NCBI GenBank assembly: GCA_013360215.1
Contig: JABWCP010000002.1
Location: 113,816-177,815 of the forward strand
Length of the DNA stretch: 64,000 nt
Source of the DNA: a bacterium
Lineage (GTDB): Bacteria > CLD3 > SB21
Direction of reading: 5' to 3'
In this document: one piece after another, positions 52,527 to 64,000 of the stretch
Layout of the letters: the number at the start of each line of letters is the position of its first letter
How positions within the stretch are numbered: the stretch's first letter is position 1
Program-made: the position numbers and the translations under genes
Notes under the pieces: generated by a model
What the model was told of the DNA's origin: nothing
Database searches by the model: none
What the model saw: only the letters and a program-made list of their open reading frames with translations

Positions 52527-53393
52527 TCATCCTTTAACCGCAACTATATCGCCCATTCGAAATCCTTTTTCGTCGCGGCGTACACCGGACATAGCGGTCT
52601 CCGGATCATGTTCGAAAAATAATATCCACCGGTTTTCGAATGCGCGAATCAATATGTCCTTTTTTTCCGCTATGGTTACCAAAGGTTGATTATCATACGC
52701 CATCACGTAGGGTACGGCGATATGTGTCGTCGTCGGAATCAAATCACCGCAAAAAAAGACCGTATGCTGCGCATCATGGATAATAGGAAGTTGCTGATAC
52801 GGCGAATGCCCATTGGCTATAAAAAAAGTAATATTGGGGAAAATACCGTCGATTTGTTCGATCAATTGCAACTGACCTGATTGGACAAGCGGCTCGTAAT
52901 CCGGTTTCAGAAAGCTGGCACGATCTTTTTCAGATGCTTTTTCACCCCATTCGTAATGTTTTTTTTGAACATAATATTTGGCGTTGGGAAAAGCGGCGAC
53001 GATCCGACCTTGTTCATCCATTTTGGTAGAACCGCCCGCATGGTCAAAATGTAAGTGCGTCAGAATGACATCCGTAATATCGTTTGGCGTGAGATCGTAT
53101 TTTTGCAACGATCGCTCCAGTGTGTAAACCGAATGATCAATGCGATACATGGAAGCAAATTTTTCATTATATTTATTACCGACACCGTTATCTATCAGTA
53201 TTTTTTTCCCATCATCGGAAACGAGCAATAAACAACGCATTGCCAGCGTAATGCGATTTTGTTCATCGGCCGGATTGGTTTTATTCCACAGATTTTTAGG
53301 CACTACACCAAACATCGCACCGCCGTCTAGTGCAAAACGACCCGTTTCGACCGGATGCAAATGGTACGCTCCTATTTTGGTATCTACCTTCAT
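52527..53393 (-). CDS. Metallo-beta-lactamase-fold hydrolase
   Basis: A 288-residue protein with the metal motif THLHFDHAGG (about 111-120), a later GHSPYQQLP with a His ligand near 195, GDLIPTTTH (about 216-224) and FEHDPE (about 263-268). The layout resembles lactonase-type or general MBL-fold hydrolases. The substrate is not predictable. It is followed immediately by ispD (1-base gap) and overlaps the DUF2889 gene by 4 bases, so all three are co-transcribed. Confidence 0.85.
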   Translation of the reverse strand: MKVDTKIGAYHLHPVETGRFALDGGAMFGVVPKNLWNKTNPADEQNRITLAMRCLLLVSDDGKKILIDNGVGNKYNEKFASMYRIDHSVYTLERSLQKYDLTPNDITDVILTHLHFDHAGGSTKMDEQGRIVAAFPNAKYYVQKKHYEWGEKASEKDRASFLKPDYEPLVQSGQLQLIEQIDGIFPNITFFIANGHSPYQQLPIIHDAQHTVFFCGDLIPTTTHIAVPYVMAYDNQPLVTIAEKKDILIRAFENRWILFFEHDPETAMSGVRRDEKGFRMGDIVAVKG

Positions 53394-53926
53394 ACCGTTT
53401 CTCCTTCTTGCGTACGAGGTTGTTTATAAATATGACAGGTATTTCGTAAAATACTTTTAGAAATATCGTAGCGCTTATGTTCGTCCAGTATATTGAATTC
53501 GCGGCTCATAAGCCCAAATCCTTCATCATAGCCCACCATAACTGTCGCAGCAAAATTTATCGTTTCCAGCGCCAGTTCGCGCAAATGTACACAACCGTCG
53601 CTACCGCCGATGCGCCGGCTAATCTCTTTAGTGATACCCCGAGTGACTTGCAGACCGATCAAAAGTTTTGCTTTCTCTGTTACTCCGGGGCATGCTGAAT
53701 GCGGATGATTAGCCATTTCCATCTTGGAACTCACGATATACCGAGTGTGCGGATCGATCTGAATATTAAGTCTCAATAAATGATACGGGTCTAAAAAAGT
53801 CGCTTCTAGCATGACGTTCCCGTTTTCCAGTTCAAACGCGGATATACCAATATCTCTCTTGGATACTAAGCGTTTTACCGGACTCGGGTCTGCCGGTTTG
53901 AATACCGGCGCTATCGTTTCACTCAT
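53390..53926 (-). CDS. DUF2889-like protein
   Basis: A 178-residue protein. The ANHPHSACPGVTEKAKLLIGLQVTRGITKEISRRIGGSDGCVHLRELALETINFA segment (about 92-146) resembles DUF2889, with its conserved Cys in ACPG and GCVHL. The Cys/His pattern could bind a metal. No signal peptide. It lies 14 bases before the M1 peptidase gene's stop and overlaps the downstream MBL gene by 4 bases. Function unknown. Confidence 0.72.
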   Translation of the reverse strand: MSETIAPVFKPADPSPVKRLVSKRDIGISAFELENGNVMLEATFLDPYHLLRLNIQIDPHTRYIVSSKMEMANHPHSACPGVTEKAKLLIGLQVTRGITKEISRRIGGSDGCVHLRELALETINFAATVMVGYDEGFGLMSREFNILDEHKRYDISKSILRNTCHIYKQPRTQEGETV

Positions 53927-53940
53927 AATTACTAATCCTA

Positions 53941-56301
53941 TTACCAGTTAGAATAATTAACTTCACACAATACGGATTCAAAATCATTAAAGATGATTTT
54001 TTTGGGTTCCAAAGGCAACAACGGCAGATCTATTTCAGATTGCGGACCCTTTACTAATAAACGCATCCGCGCTTTCCGGTTATCGCCGAAATCAATAGTT
54101 ATGGGAATAAACATTTGAAAATTTTCACCTGCATTTTCCTGACGAATACGACAGCGTACTTTGAATTTCCCGTTCTCTGTTTGTTTTGTAGTGTATGCAA
54201 ATTCATATTTTGGTAAATCTGTCCCATGAATCCATTGATCAAAAAACCATGCCATGTCCGTTCCAACATGCTTTTCGACAATTCTTTTAAAGTCGTCGGT
54301 AGTGGCTTTTTTCCCGTAATACGTCTCAAAATAATCTTTCATCATCGCAAAAAAACGATCCTCGTTCATCGTATTGAGATCGAGCATCATGTTGCGTAGC
54401 ATATGTAATACCCACATACCTTTGCTATAGATGACTAAACCGTAATCGCCGCGCGTAGAGCTTGAAGACGTCCGGTATCCGAGCGATATGGGACCGGCCT
54501 CTTGTCCGTCAACAAATATACCCTTACGATTTTTAAAAATACGCTCCTTGGTGATATTTAAAAACCGAAAAAATTCTTTATTGTCCGATAAACTTTGCTG
54601 TACGTACAACATACCGCTGTATTCGGCGAAGGCCTCACTCAACCATTGATCGTGATACGTGTCAAAATCAACACCGATCCCCCACCACTGATGCGCTACT
54701 TCGTGCGCACGTATCCACTCGTCAACGCCATCATCGTCATTGGAGTTGAAAACAGATGCCGAAATATTAACCAACCCGTCATAGGCTTCGCTATGTGAAT
54801 AAGAATATTCTGCGGCGACGAGTTTACCTATAGGTAGTGAACCAAATTTCTCTTGAAAAAACATGTAACTATTGGCTACATCCGCCATGACTTGCTTTTT
54901 TACATCTTTGCCGTTGCGGTCATAACGAAACACCATGTGAATATCAGGAATGCGTTCGTCTTTAAAACGAATATCCTTGTAAACGCCCATATTAAATGTC
55001 ACATGACGTGTCGGTTGGCGGGTTATCCATTGTACGGTAGTCGTTTTTTTATTTTTTTCTATTTCCCGTTCAGTGCCATGTGAGACCAGCATATAGGTGG
55101 AAGGATATGTGTACGTAATATCAAAACTGAATCGATCATGGCGCCCGGTAAATCCGGCCGGATACCAATCATCGGTTGCTTTGAAATAAACATAATCTCC
55201 TTCACGCTCTAAAAACTTTCCATGATAAAAAATTTCGACACGTATCGGTTCTGTTTGTTCGGCAACGGAAGCTGTGTTTATCCATATTGGCGAACTTTCA
55301 AAGCGTTCGAATCCGTCATCTTTAGCTACGGGAGCATGAAAAAGAACATGACGCCCATTGATTTTTACAGAATCTACGGACAACCGATAATATAAGAAAA
55401 ACCGAATCCAGTTAACCGGATTGTTCAATCGCATGGTCAATTGCGCCGATGTTTGGGATGACAAATTTTCGTTAATCGTCATGCGCATGTTATAATCGGA
55501 GATTTTAAAATCATTTTTACGTTCCGTACGCAAAAAATACGGAACCGAGTTATCCGGAATCATAGGAAATTTACTAACAATCTCCTGATAAAACCCTTTC
55601 CCTTGATTTCGAATGCGGCGACCGAGTGTCACGTGTTCGCCATCGTTAACCGTCGGATCAATTTTATAAATCAAAGGGTCATCACGCCATTTCGACAAAA
55701 TCGTAGTAGATGATCCTAAATCGTTAGCAGATAATGTGGAAAAAACGGATAAAAAAATCCCCTGCTTACGTCGGTTGACAAGGTCATTCATTAGCTCCGT
55801 ATGCTGATCTACATATTCGCCGTATGGATCGGCTAAATATTTAACGGCGGACTCACAATACAGTGCGGCATTTTTTAATTCATCTTCAGCTAAAGTTACC
55901 GGTTCATTCCTATAAATCCATTGATCCGTACTGTCCGTAAAGACAAAAAACAGATTAGTAAATTCTTTGCTGAGCGTTGATGTACCCAGAAATCGTGACA
56001 GGTTTTTTTGTTCGATATCGCCCGGCGGTGTCAGTTCAAATTCACCGGTACCCAAAAACAGAGCCATGATCGTATTTCCGGAAAACGGTTTCGCCGTATA
56101 GATGAAGCCGTTTTTTAATACGAACTTTGCACGATCGCGCGTTAAGGTGTAATTAGAAACTTTGTAGGCTTGACTGGTTAGCTCGGGATGAAGCAGATAA
56201 TAATTAACGCTGTCGGCTGTTGTCTTTGATACTACATCATTTTGCGCTGACCACAGTGAAGAAAATCCTACATAAAATACGATGAGAAGTACTCTTAACA
56301 T
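53941..56301 (-). CDS. M1-family zinc metallopeptidase, exported
   Basis: A 786-residue protein with a signal peptide (about 1-18, ending LWSA). The active site is HEVAHQWWG (about 533-541) with the third Zn ligand Glu 18 residues further in WLSEAFAEYSG. The usual N-terminal GAMEN sequence is not clear, so aminopeptidase specificity is not certain. The C-terminal part continues FFDQWIHGTDLPKYEF, which fits M1 enzymes. Probably periplasmic or surface-exposed peptide breakdown. Confidence 0.88.
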   Translation of the reverse strand: MLRVLLIVFYVGFSSLWSAQNDVVSKTTADSVNYYLLHPELTSQAYKVSNYTLTRDRAKFVLKNGFIYTAKPFSGNTIMALFLGTGEFELTPPGDIEQKNLSRFLGTSTLSKEFTNLFFVFTDSTDQWIYRNEPVTLAEDELKNAALYCESAVKYLADPYGEYVDQHTELMNDLVNRRKQGIFLSVFSTLSANDLGSSTTILSKWRDDPLIYKIDPTVNDGEHVTLGRRIRNQGKGFYQEIVSKFPMIPDNSVPYFLRTERKNDFKISDYNMRMTINENLSSQTSAQLTMRLNNPVNWIRFFLYYRLSVDSVKINGRHVLFHAPVAKDDGFERFESSPIWINTASVAEQTEPIRVEIFYHGKFLEREGDYVYFKATDDWYPAGFTGRHDRFSFDITYTYPSTYMLVSHGTEREIEKNKKTTTVQWITRQPTRHVTFNMGVYKDIRFKDERIPDIHMVFRYDRNGKDVKKQVMADVANSYMFFQEKFGSLPIGKLVAAEYSYSHSEAYDGLVNISASVFNSNDDDGVDEWIRAHEVAHQWWGIGVDFDTYHDQWLSEAFAEYSGMLYVQQSLSDNKEFFRFLNITKERIFKNRKGIFVDGQEAGPISLGYRTSSSSTRGDYGLVIYSKGMWVLHMLRNMMLDLNTMNEDRFFAMMKDYFETYYGKKATTDDFKRIVEKHVGTDMAWFFDQWIHGTDLPKYEFAYTTKQTENGKFKVRCRIRQENAGENFQMFIPITIDFGDNRKARMRLLVKGPQSEIDLPLLPLEPKKIIFNDFESVLCEVNYSNW

Positions 56302-56325
56302 TGTTCCCTCAAACGTTGTTAAAAA

Positions 56326-56970
56326 TTAGGCCATAAGGCCGTTATGATCAAAAAAAGGATTAAATTTTTTTTCAAAACCTACTGTTGTTTCCGGCCCGTG
56401 CCCCGGATATACCGTCGTCTCCTCAGGAAGTGTAAAAATATTCTGGCGAATTGAGTTGATCAGCGTGTCAAAATCGCCTCCGGGCAAATCCGTTCGCCCG
56501 ATGGAACCGTTAAAGAGCACGTCCCCGGCGATGAGTATGTGTTGCGCCGCAAAATAGAAACAAACACTGCCCGGAGAGTGGCCGGGTGCATGAAAAATCT
56601 TAAAGGATAAATCACCAAGCCGCATATCCGCCGGAGGGTTAAAATAAAAATCGATATCGGGTACGCGTCCGACTTTCAGACCAAACATAGCCGCTGATTG
56701 GGGCATACGCTTGAGCACGATCTCATCTTCACGATGCAGATAAAACGGAATACCGAAATGGTCTTTGAGGCTTTGTACGGCACCGACGTGATCAATGTGA
56801 GCATGAGTATTGATGATATACTTAAAACGAAGGCCTGTATTTTCCATAGCCGTGATAATACGCGGCGCTTCATCGCCCGGATCAATGACGGCGCCTTCGC
56901 GCGTTGCGGGATCGCCGATGATATAACAGTTTTCCTGAAAAGGGCCGACGGTGAGCGATTGGAGGATCAT
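56326..56970 (-). CDS. MBL-fold hydroxyacylglutathione hydrolase-like protein
   Basis: A 214-residue glyoxalase-II-like hydrolase: NTHAHIDHVGAV (about 53-64) is the metal motif, FHAPGHSPGSVCFYF (about 126-140) supplies the next His, AGDVLFNGSIGRTDLPGG (about 147-164) the bridging Asp, and YPGHGPETT (about 191-199) the last His. It is short for classical glyoxalase II, as in most bacterial YcbL-type enzymes. It ends 24 bases after the M1 peptidase start. Confidence 0.9.
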   Translation of the reverse strand: MILQSLTVGPFQENCYIIGDPATREGAVIDPGDEAPRIITAMENTGLRFKYIINTHAHIDHVGAVQSLKDHFGIPFYLHREDEIVLKRMPQSAAMFGLKVGRVPDIDFYFNPPADMRLGDLSFKIFHAPGHSPGSVCFYFAAQHILIAGDVLFNGSIGRTDLPGGDFDTLINSIRQNIFTLPEETTVYPGHGPETTVGFEKKFNPFFDHNGLMA

Positions 56971-56971
56971 G

Positions 56972-57817
56972 TTATTTGAGGAAATTGGTGAACCACTCCT
57001 GCGTGAGGCTGATAGCCTTTTTCAGCTCGGGCGTCGGGCCTGTAAAAGGATGCACCGCGCCATAGGTATGCGTCGCTTGTGGTATGATTTCTATGCGGGA
57101 GCGGGAAAGATGTAATTGATCGAAAATCTGACGTGATTCATTGACCGGTACGCTTTCATCATTCTCGCCGTGAATCAGCATGGTAGGTGCATCCAAACGA
57201 GAAGCCGATTTGACAATGCTGAGGCGCGTTTTACTGTTCTGCTCAATATCATCGACGACATCCAGATTAAGACGCATCATTTGTCCGGTGCGTGTATTGG
57301 GTACTTCGATAAATTTCTGCCGTTTCCATAAAGGCAAAACATCCATAAACGAATGCCGCTCAACCGTAGCAATAGATGACCAGGTAACGAGTGCTTTGAT
57401 TCGTTTGTCCACCGCGGCTTTTAATATGGTAATACCGCCGCCGCGGCTATGGCCAAGTAAGCCGATTTTATCAAAGTAACCGAATTTTTCGCAAATATTG
57501 CCTTTTTCCAATTCGTCCAGTACGCGCTCAAGGTCTTCCAATTCTTTGGAATAGGTATTACTTGCAAAACGATCCAATTCCGTAAAATTTTGCATATCTT
57601 CCCCGACACCGCTGCCGGAGAAATTGAATTTCACGACGATAAATCCTTTTTTGCAAAGCAATTCTGATAGAAACGGAAAAAAACCCCAGTCTTTAAAGCC
57701 CTTGAAACCGTGGCACAACACGATCACCGGATAGCGACGATTATAATCCGGAATACAAACATCGCCGCGGATCGGCTCGCGCCGTTTATTAAAAATCTTA
57801 AAATTCTTACGTTCCAT
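56972..57817 (-). CDS. Alpha/beta hydrolase
   Basis: A 281-residue protein. HG oxyanion motif LCHGFKGFKDW (about 34-44), nucleophile elbow GHSRGGGITI (about 121-130, with catalytic Ser), Asp in LIHGENDESVP (about 213-223), and His in PQATHTYG (about 247-254). No signal peptide. It belongs to the dienelactone-hydrolase-like group. It overlaps def by one base and is 1 base upstream of the MBL gene. Substrate unknown. Confidence 0.85.
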   Translation of the reverse strand: MERKNFKIFNKRREPIRGDVCIPDYNRRYPVIVLCHGFKGFKDWGFFPFLSELLCKKGFIVVKFNFSGSGVGEDMQNFTELDRFASNTYSKELEDLERVLDELEKGNICEKFGYFDKIGLLGHSRGGGITILKAAVDKRIKALVTWSSIATVERHSFMDVLPLWKRQKFIEVPNTRTGQMMRLNLDVVDDIEQNSKTRLSIVKSASRLDAPTMLIHGENDESVPVNESRQIFDQLHLSRSRIEIIPQATHTYGAVHPFTGPTPELKKAISLTQEWFTNFLK

Positions 57818-58350
57818 TATTTTTTCTTCGCTACGGTAGGTTTTTTATACTTCGCTTCGATGGCTTCGATTTCCGGGCGCAATGGCGCCAGCGTTTCTTC
57901 GTCCAAATAATCAATAAACAATTTGCCGTTAATATGATCGTTTTCATGCTGAATGACTCGCGCTAAAAGCCCGTCAGCCGCTACTTCGTGGGTTTTCCCA
58001 TCCATATCCATATAACGCAATTTGATTTTTTCAGGACGATGGACGTCGGCATACACACCGGGAATGCTGAGACATCCTTCTTTGTACGGCGCATTACCTT
58101 TCGAACTCAATATTTCGACATTCATAAATACCATCGGCTGATGACCTTCTTCGATCGGCGAAATATCAACCACAAAAAGCGCCAGCGATTTACCGATTTG
58201 CGGAGCGGCCAGTCCGATCCCGTCCGCTTTATGCATAGTCTCGATCATATTGCGAACCAAAGTTTTTATCGTCGCATCTATTTTTTTTACGGGTTTGGTT
58301 TTTTCCCGTAAGATCGGATTACCGTAGGTTACTATTTTTAATGTGGCCAT
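57817..58350 (-). CDS. def: Peptide deformylase
   Basis: A 177-residue metalloenzyme that removes the N-formyl group from new proteins. Motif 1 is GIGLAAPQIG (about 45-54), motif 2 is EGCLSIPGV (about 91-99, with the Cys metal ligand) and motif 3 is QHENDHINGKLF (about 133-144). All catalytic residues are present. It overlaps the alpha/beta hydrolase gene by one base. fmt, its usual partner, is not in the window. Confidence 0.95.
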   Translation of the reverse strand: MATLKIVTYGNPILREKTKPVKKIDATIKTLVRNMIETMHKADGIGLAAPQIGKSLALFVVDISPIEEGHQPMVFMNVEILSSKGNAPYKEGCLSIPGVYADVHRPEKIKLRYMDMDGKTHEVAADGLLARVIQHENDHINGKLFIDYLDEETLAPLRPEIEAIEAKYKKPTVAKKK

Positions 58351-58395
58351 AAAATTGGTATATCATTTATACGGGCGGAATGTATAAAAAAACGC

Positions 58396-59295
58396 TTAAA
58401 CTACAAAAGGAATTTTGGAATCAAGCGCGCGTGCGGAGTCGTGCGGTAGGCCTTTCAATGCACCTTTAATGCGAATCGTGTCCTCTGCCGACAGCACTTG
58501 GTCTAAAACAGGAAAGTCCGTGGTTTTAGGAAACGTATCCAAAAGCCGGAGCGCATAGTGGGCAACCCACGGCTCTGTTTTACTGCGGAGTACACCGGCT
58601 TCGTGAATACTACGCCATAAGGCGCAGATTTTAATAAGGTCATAGGTATCCGGGACAAATCGAAATAAGTCATCCCAATCCACGGCACGATCGGTTTTTG
58701 CCGGCGTTTCTCTGTTTTTATCATTGCATACGACGCGTACCAAGCGATGAATCAGAAATGGTGTAAAATTATTTTTCCAATCCATGACCTGTATCGCCAT
58801 AGAGGTGTGCACGGCTGCAAGTGCCGTATTCAGGGAACGCTTGAGGCCGAAAAAAATCATGATTTCCATGAAATACTGCTTATTATCCATCGTCGCCAGT
58901 AAGTCGCGTATTTTTTCAAATACGAGCTTTTCATCGCCGGTATCCAAAGCCTCTTCCAAATCATGCACCGATACGACATCATGACTTGCAAATTCGGGTT
59001 TTAATACGGATGTATCAACAGGCTCAATCGGCATGGTACAGAGGTATTCCACAAGCGCATCCGTTACATGGGCGATCTTATTTTTATCTATTCCTTCCAT
59101 AACGGCAACGTATGCACTGGTTTTGATGACCGCGTCTTCGTGCAAATTATCGGAAGGCGCGTTTTGTGCGGCGATCGTCAAAAATGCTTTATACAATAGG
59201 CGTGGTGATTCGTCAGTAGTGAGAAATTCTCGTATACGAGTTTTGGATGTTGCAATATCACGATGGAGCAGCGATTCAAGAAGCGGAAAAAACAT
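58396..59295 (-). CDS. Protein of unknown function, 299 residues
   Basis: A soluble, mainly helical protein without signal peptide or membrane segments. It contains repeated helix pairs (LHRDIATSKTRIREFL, LNTALAAVHTSMAIQVMDW, YDLIKICALWRSIHEAGVLRS) but no conserved catalytic motif that I can identify. It lies between def and the rhodanese gene in a housekeeping series. Reading frame is well supported by length and codon use like neighbours. Confidence 0.68.
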   Translation of the reverse strand: MFFPLLESLLHRDIATSKTRIREFLTTDESPRLLYKAFLTIAAQNAPSDNLHEDAVIKTSAYVAVMEGIDKNKIAHVTDALVEYLCTMPIEPVDTSVLKPEFASHDVVSVHDLEEALDTGDEKLVFEKIRDLLATMDNKQYFMEIMIFFGLKRSLNTALAAVHTSMAIQVMDWKNNFTPFLIHRLVRVVCNDKNRETPAKTDRAVDWDDLFRFVPDTYDLIKICALWRSIHEAGVLRSKTEPWVAHYALRLLDTFPKTTDFPVLDQVLSAEDTIRIKGALKGLPHDSARALDSKIPFVV

Positions 59296-59323
59296 CGTTG
59301 TTAAATATTATTTTAGAAAAGAA

Positions 59324-62353
<3,030 letters not shown>

Positions 62354-62381
62354 GGTATTCCTTTATATTTTATTCAAGTTA

Positions 62382-63530
62382 TTATAAACAAGTTTTTTGT
62401 GCATACGCACGCGCCCACCGATCGGTTTCAATCACCGACGCGATATCCGGATCGCGCACGCAGGTATGAGCCTGCATGGCCGATTCGATCGACGATGCTA
62501 TATCCGTAAAACGAATTTTCTCTTGTAAAAATCCCGCAACGGCTATTTCGTTGGCCGCGTTGAGCACCGCCGGCATAGAACCGCCTGTTTCAAGCGCATC
62601 ATACGCCAACTTCAAACAACGAAATTTATTCCTGTCGGGTTCATAGAAATCAAGTCTATTCCATTTACGAAAATCAAAGACGTCAAAATTATTGGTCATG
62701 CGTTCGGGATAGGTCATCGCATATTGTATGGGAACTTTCATATCCGGTACACCGAGTTGCGCTTTCGTCGAGCCGTCCACAAATTCAACCATCGAGTGAA
62801 TTATAGATTGCGGATGAATCGCCACGTCGATACGATCGGCCCCGACACCAAAAAGCCAATGCGCCTCGATAACTTCAAGCCCTTTATTCATCAGTGTGGC
62901 GGAATCTATCGTTATTTTAGCGCCCATGGACCAATTGGGATGTTTTAAAGCGCGGGCTACGGTGATCGATGAAAAATCCTCCGCCGGGGTATGTAGAAAG
63001 GGGCCTCCGGATGCCGTGAGAATAAGTTTTCGAACGCTGCGCATATCTTCACCGACAAGGCACTGAAAAAGTGCGCTGTGCTCGCTGTCAATCGGTATAA
63101 GCCGCGCTTGGTGTTTGCTCAGAAGTCCGTTGACGATAGCGCCCCCGACAACAAGCGTTTCTTTATTGGCTAAACCTATATCTTTACCGGCACGAATCGC
63201 CTCAATCGTAGGTAAAAATCCGGCAAATCCTACAATCGCGCCGATCATGAGGTCGTAATTTTCGTCACGCGCCATTTGTACGATGGCATCGTGTCCATGA
63301 TAGATACGGATACCTGTACCGGATAGACCGCTGTGCAATTGGGTGTAACCTTCATCGGAGACGATAGCTACAGATTGCGGTTTAAATTCCAGCGCTTGTT
63401 TGATTAACAACTCGGCGTTGGTGTTTGCGGTTAGACATTGGACGGTAAAACGATCGGGATGATTGCGTATAACCTGCAAAACATTCTCGCCGATAGAGCC
63501 GGTTGAACCAAATAACCCGATGCGTTTCAT
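62382..63530 (-). CDS. dxr: 1-deoxy-D-xylulose 5-phosphate reductoisomerase
   Basis: A 382-residue enzyme of the MEP pathway. NADPH loop GSTGSIGENVL (about 7-17), GKDIGLANKETLVVGG (about 109-124), LIPIDSEHSALFQCLVG, TASGGPFLHTP, and MGAKITIDSATLMNKGLEVIEAHWLFG (about 210-236) with the metal and substrate ligands. Start ATG 63530 is preferred over 63566 because GAGAG lies just before it and the protein then begins MKRIGLFGSTGSIG, as in the family. It is followed by rseP after 28 bases. Confidence 0.96.
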   Translation of the reverse strand: MKRIGLFGSTGSIGENVLQVIRNHPDRFTVQCLTANTNAELLIKQALEFKPQSVAIVSDEGYTQLHSGLSGTGIRIYHGHDAIVQMARDENYDLMIGAIVGFAGFLPTIEAIRAGKDIGLANKETLVVGGAIVNGLLSKHQARLIPIDSEHSALFQCLVGEDMRSVRKLILTASGGPFLHTPAEDFSSITVARALKHPNWSMGAKITIDSATLMNKGLEVIEAHWLFGVGADRIDVAIHPQSIIHSMVEFVDGSTKAQLGVPDMKVPIQYAMTYPERMTNNFDVFDFRKWNRLDFYEPDRNKFRCLKLAYDALETGGSMPAVLNAANEIAVAGFLQEKIRFTDIASSIESAMQAHTCVRDPDIASVIETDRWARAYAQKTCL

Positions 63531-63649
63531 ACTCTCACTTAGTTTTGTGCGCCGCCATAATAACAAAAAACCATTTCAAACAAAAGAAAAACACACTTTG
63601 CGTATCCTGCCTTTGCGCGTGTTTATGTGATAACTTCCACAAAGCAAAA

Positions 63650-64000
63650 TTACTTTTTTAAGCGGGATAGTATAGCAGGATTGGTTATCGCAGAAAGATG
63701 TTTGATTTTGGAATATTCGGCGGCGATAATGTTCTGTACTTGATCTTTCAGATCGTCTTTGGCTTCCGGCATCATTCCATCGGTGCTTATCGGCGGCGAA
63801 AAAACCAATTCGACCGTTTGCCCAAAACGAATATCGAACACTCCTTCAAACTTATGTATAACATTGATGGTACCGCTGATCGTGACAGGCACCACATCCA
63901 CTTGTGCGTCGATTGCCAATATGAATGCCCCTTTTTTGAATGGACGCAACTCCCCGTCTATACTGCGTGTACCGTCGGCGTATATAACGATATTCGTCCC
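63650..64000 (-). CDS. plsC: 1-acyl-glycerol-3-phosphate acyltransferase, C-terminal part (truncated by window)
   Basis: The reading frame is open to the window edge and starts GTNIVIYADGTRSIDGELRPFKKGAF in translation (here split as YADGTRS, DGELRPFKKG). This matches block III of PlsC-type acyltransferases (usually FPEGTRS), then VPVTISGT (block IV). Pro-Glu is replaced by Ala-Asp. The catalytic HX4D block lies outside the window. A TTG at 63949 could be read as a start but the conserved motif continues upstream of it, so the gene is partial. It supplies phosphatidate for membrane lipids. Confidence 0.8.
   Translation of the reverse strand, partial: GTNIVIYADGTRSIDGELRPFKKGAFILAIDAQVDVVPVTISGTINVIHKFEGVFDIRFGQTVELVFSPPISTDGMMPEAKDDLKDQVQNIIAAEYSKIKHLSAITNPAILSRLKK

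Overview
The window is a gene-dense bacterial chromosome segment with moderate GC (roughly 40-43% by eye). Almost every base is coding, many genes overlap by 1-8 bases, and no stretch over about 300 bases lacks a gene. I see no insertion sequence, prophage, integrase, CRISPR array or rRNA. The gene set points to a diderm of the Fibrobacterota-Chlorobiota-Bacteroidota superphylum or a neighbouring candidate phylum (Ignavibacteria-, Calditrichota- or KSB1-like). The reasons are a GWxTD-domain protein, a BatA/vWA membrane protein, Lol-type lipoprotein export genes, a TonB-dependent receptor, many lipobox-bearing TPR proteins, AddAB-type recombination and GatA-based tRNA amidation. The exact phylum is inference.

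Layout. 1-179: tail of a response regulator. 185-7646 (minus): an envelope operon of a coiled-coil protein, two LolC/E-type permeases, an exported protein, LolD, a BatA-like vWA protein and PyrR. 7740-15079 (plus): addA, addB and dgt, then tRNA-Ala(GGC) and a terminator shared with the opposing carbonic anhydrase gene. 15262-21684 (minus): GWxTD protein, small membrane protein, ribH, recN, an AlkD-like protein and carbonic anhydrase. 21950-22444 (plus): a stand-alone receiver protein behind a sigma-54-like promoter, followed by two related hairpin elements. 22652-27716 (minus): a LEA14-like lipoprotein and a 1470-residue TPR/C39-like lipoprotein. 27808-32644 (minus): trxB, two lipoproteins, aroE, an AMMECR1 protein and a TonB-C-like protein. 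32862-35511 (minus): a TonB-dependent receptor and a small exported protein, with an unexplained long inverted repeat downstream. 35620-39250 (plus): tRNA-Gln(CTG), tatA, gatA and a secreted beta-propeller protein. 39251-48205 (minus): a Cus-type copper/silver efflux set arranged behind a radical SAM protein, a FecR/TPR-like protein, a receiver-PATAN regulator and a Cys/Met-rich lipoprotein. 48264-64000 (minus): nusB, a leucine-type dehydrogenase, acyl-CoA dehydrogenase, ispD, metallo-beta-lactamase-fold proteins, M1 peptidase, def, tgt, rseP, dxr and the end of a plsC-like gene.

How the genes work together. Most are housekeeping genes: DNA repair (AddAB, RecN, AlkD), isoprenoid synthesis (IspD, Dxr), translation and tRNA function (GatA, Tgt, Def, two tRNAs) and envelope biogenesis (Lol, RseP, TatA, PlsC). 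The accessory-looking parts are the metal-efflux operon, the TonB receptor pair and the large TPR lipoproteins. The most interesting unexplained signals are non-coding: two neighbouring copies of a 14-base motif fused to different hairpins (about 22474-22650), a 10-bp inverted repeat spanning 122 bases behind the TonB receptor (32717-32838), a sigma-54-like promoter at 21890-21905, and a terminator-like hairpin directly before the first gene of the metal-efflux operon. No wholly new defence or biosynthetic system is evident.
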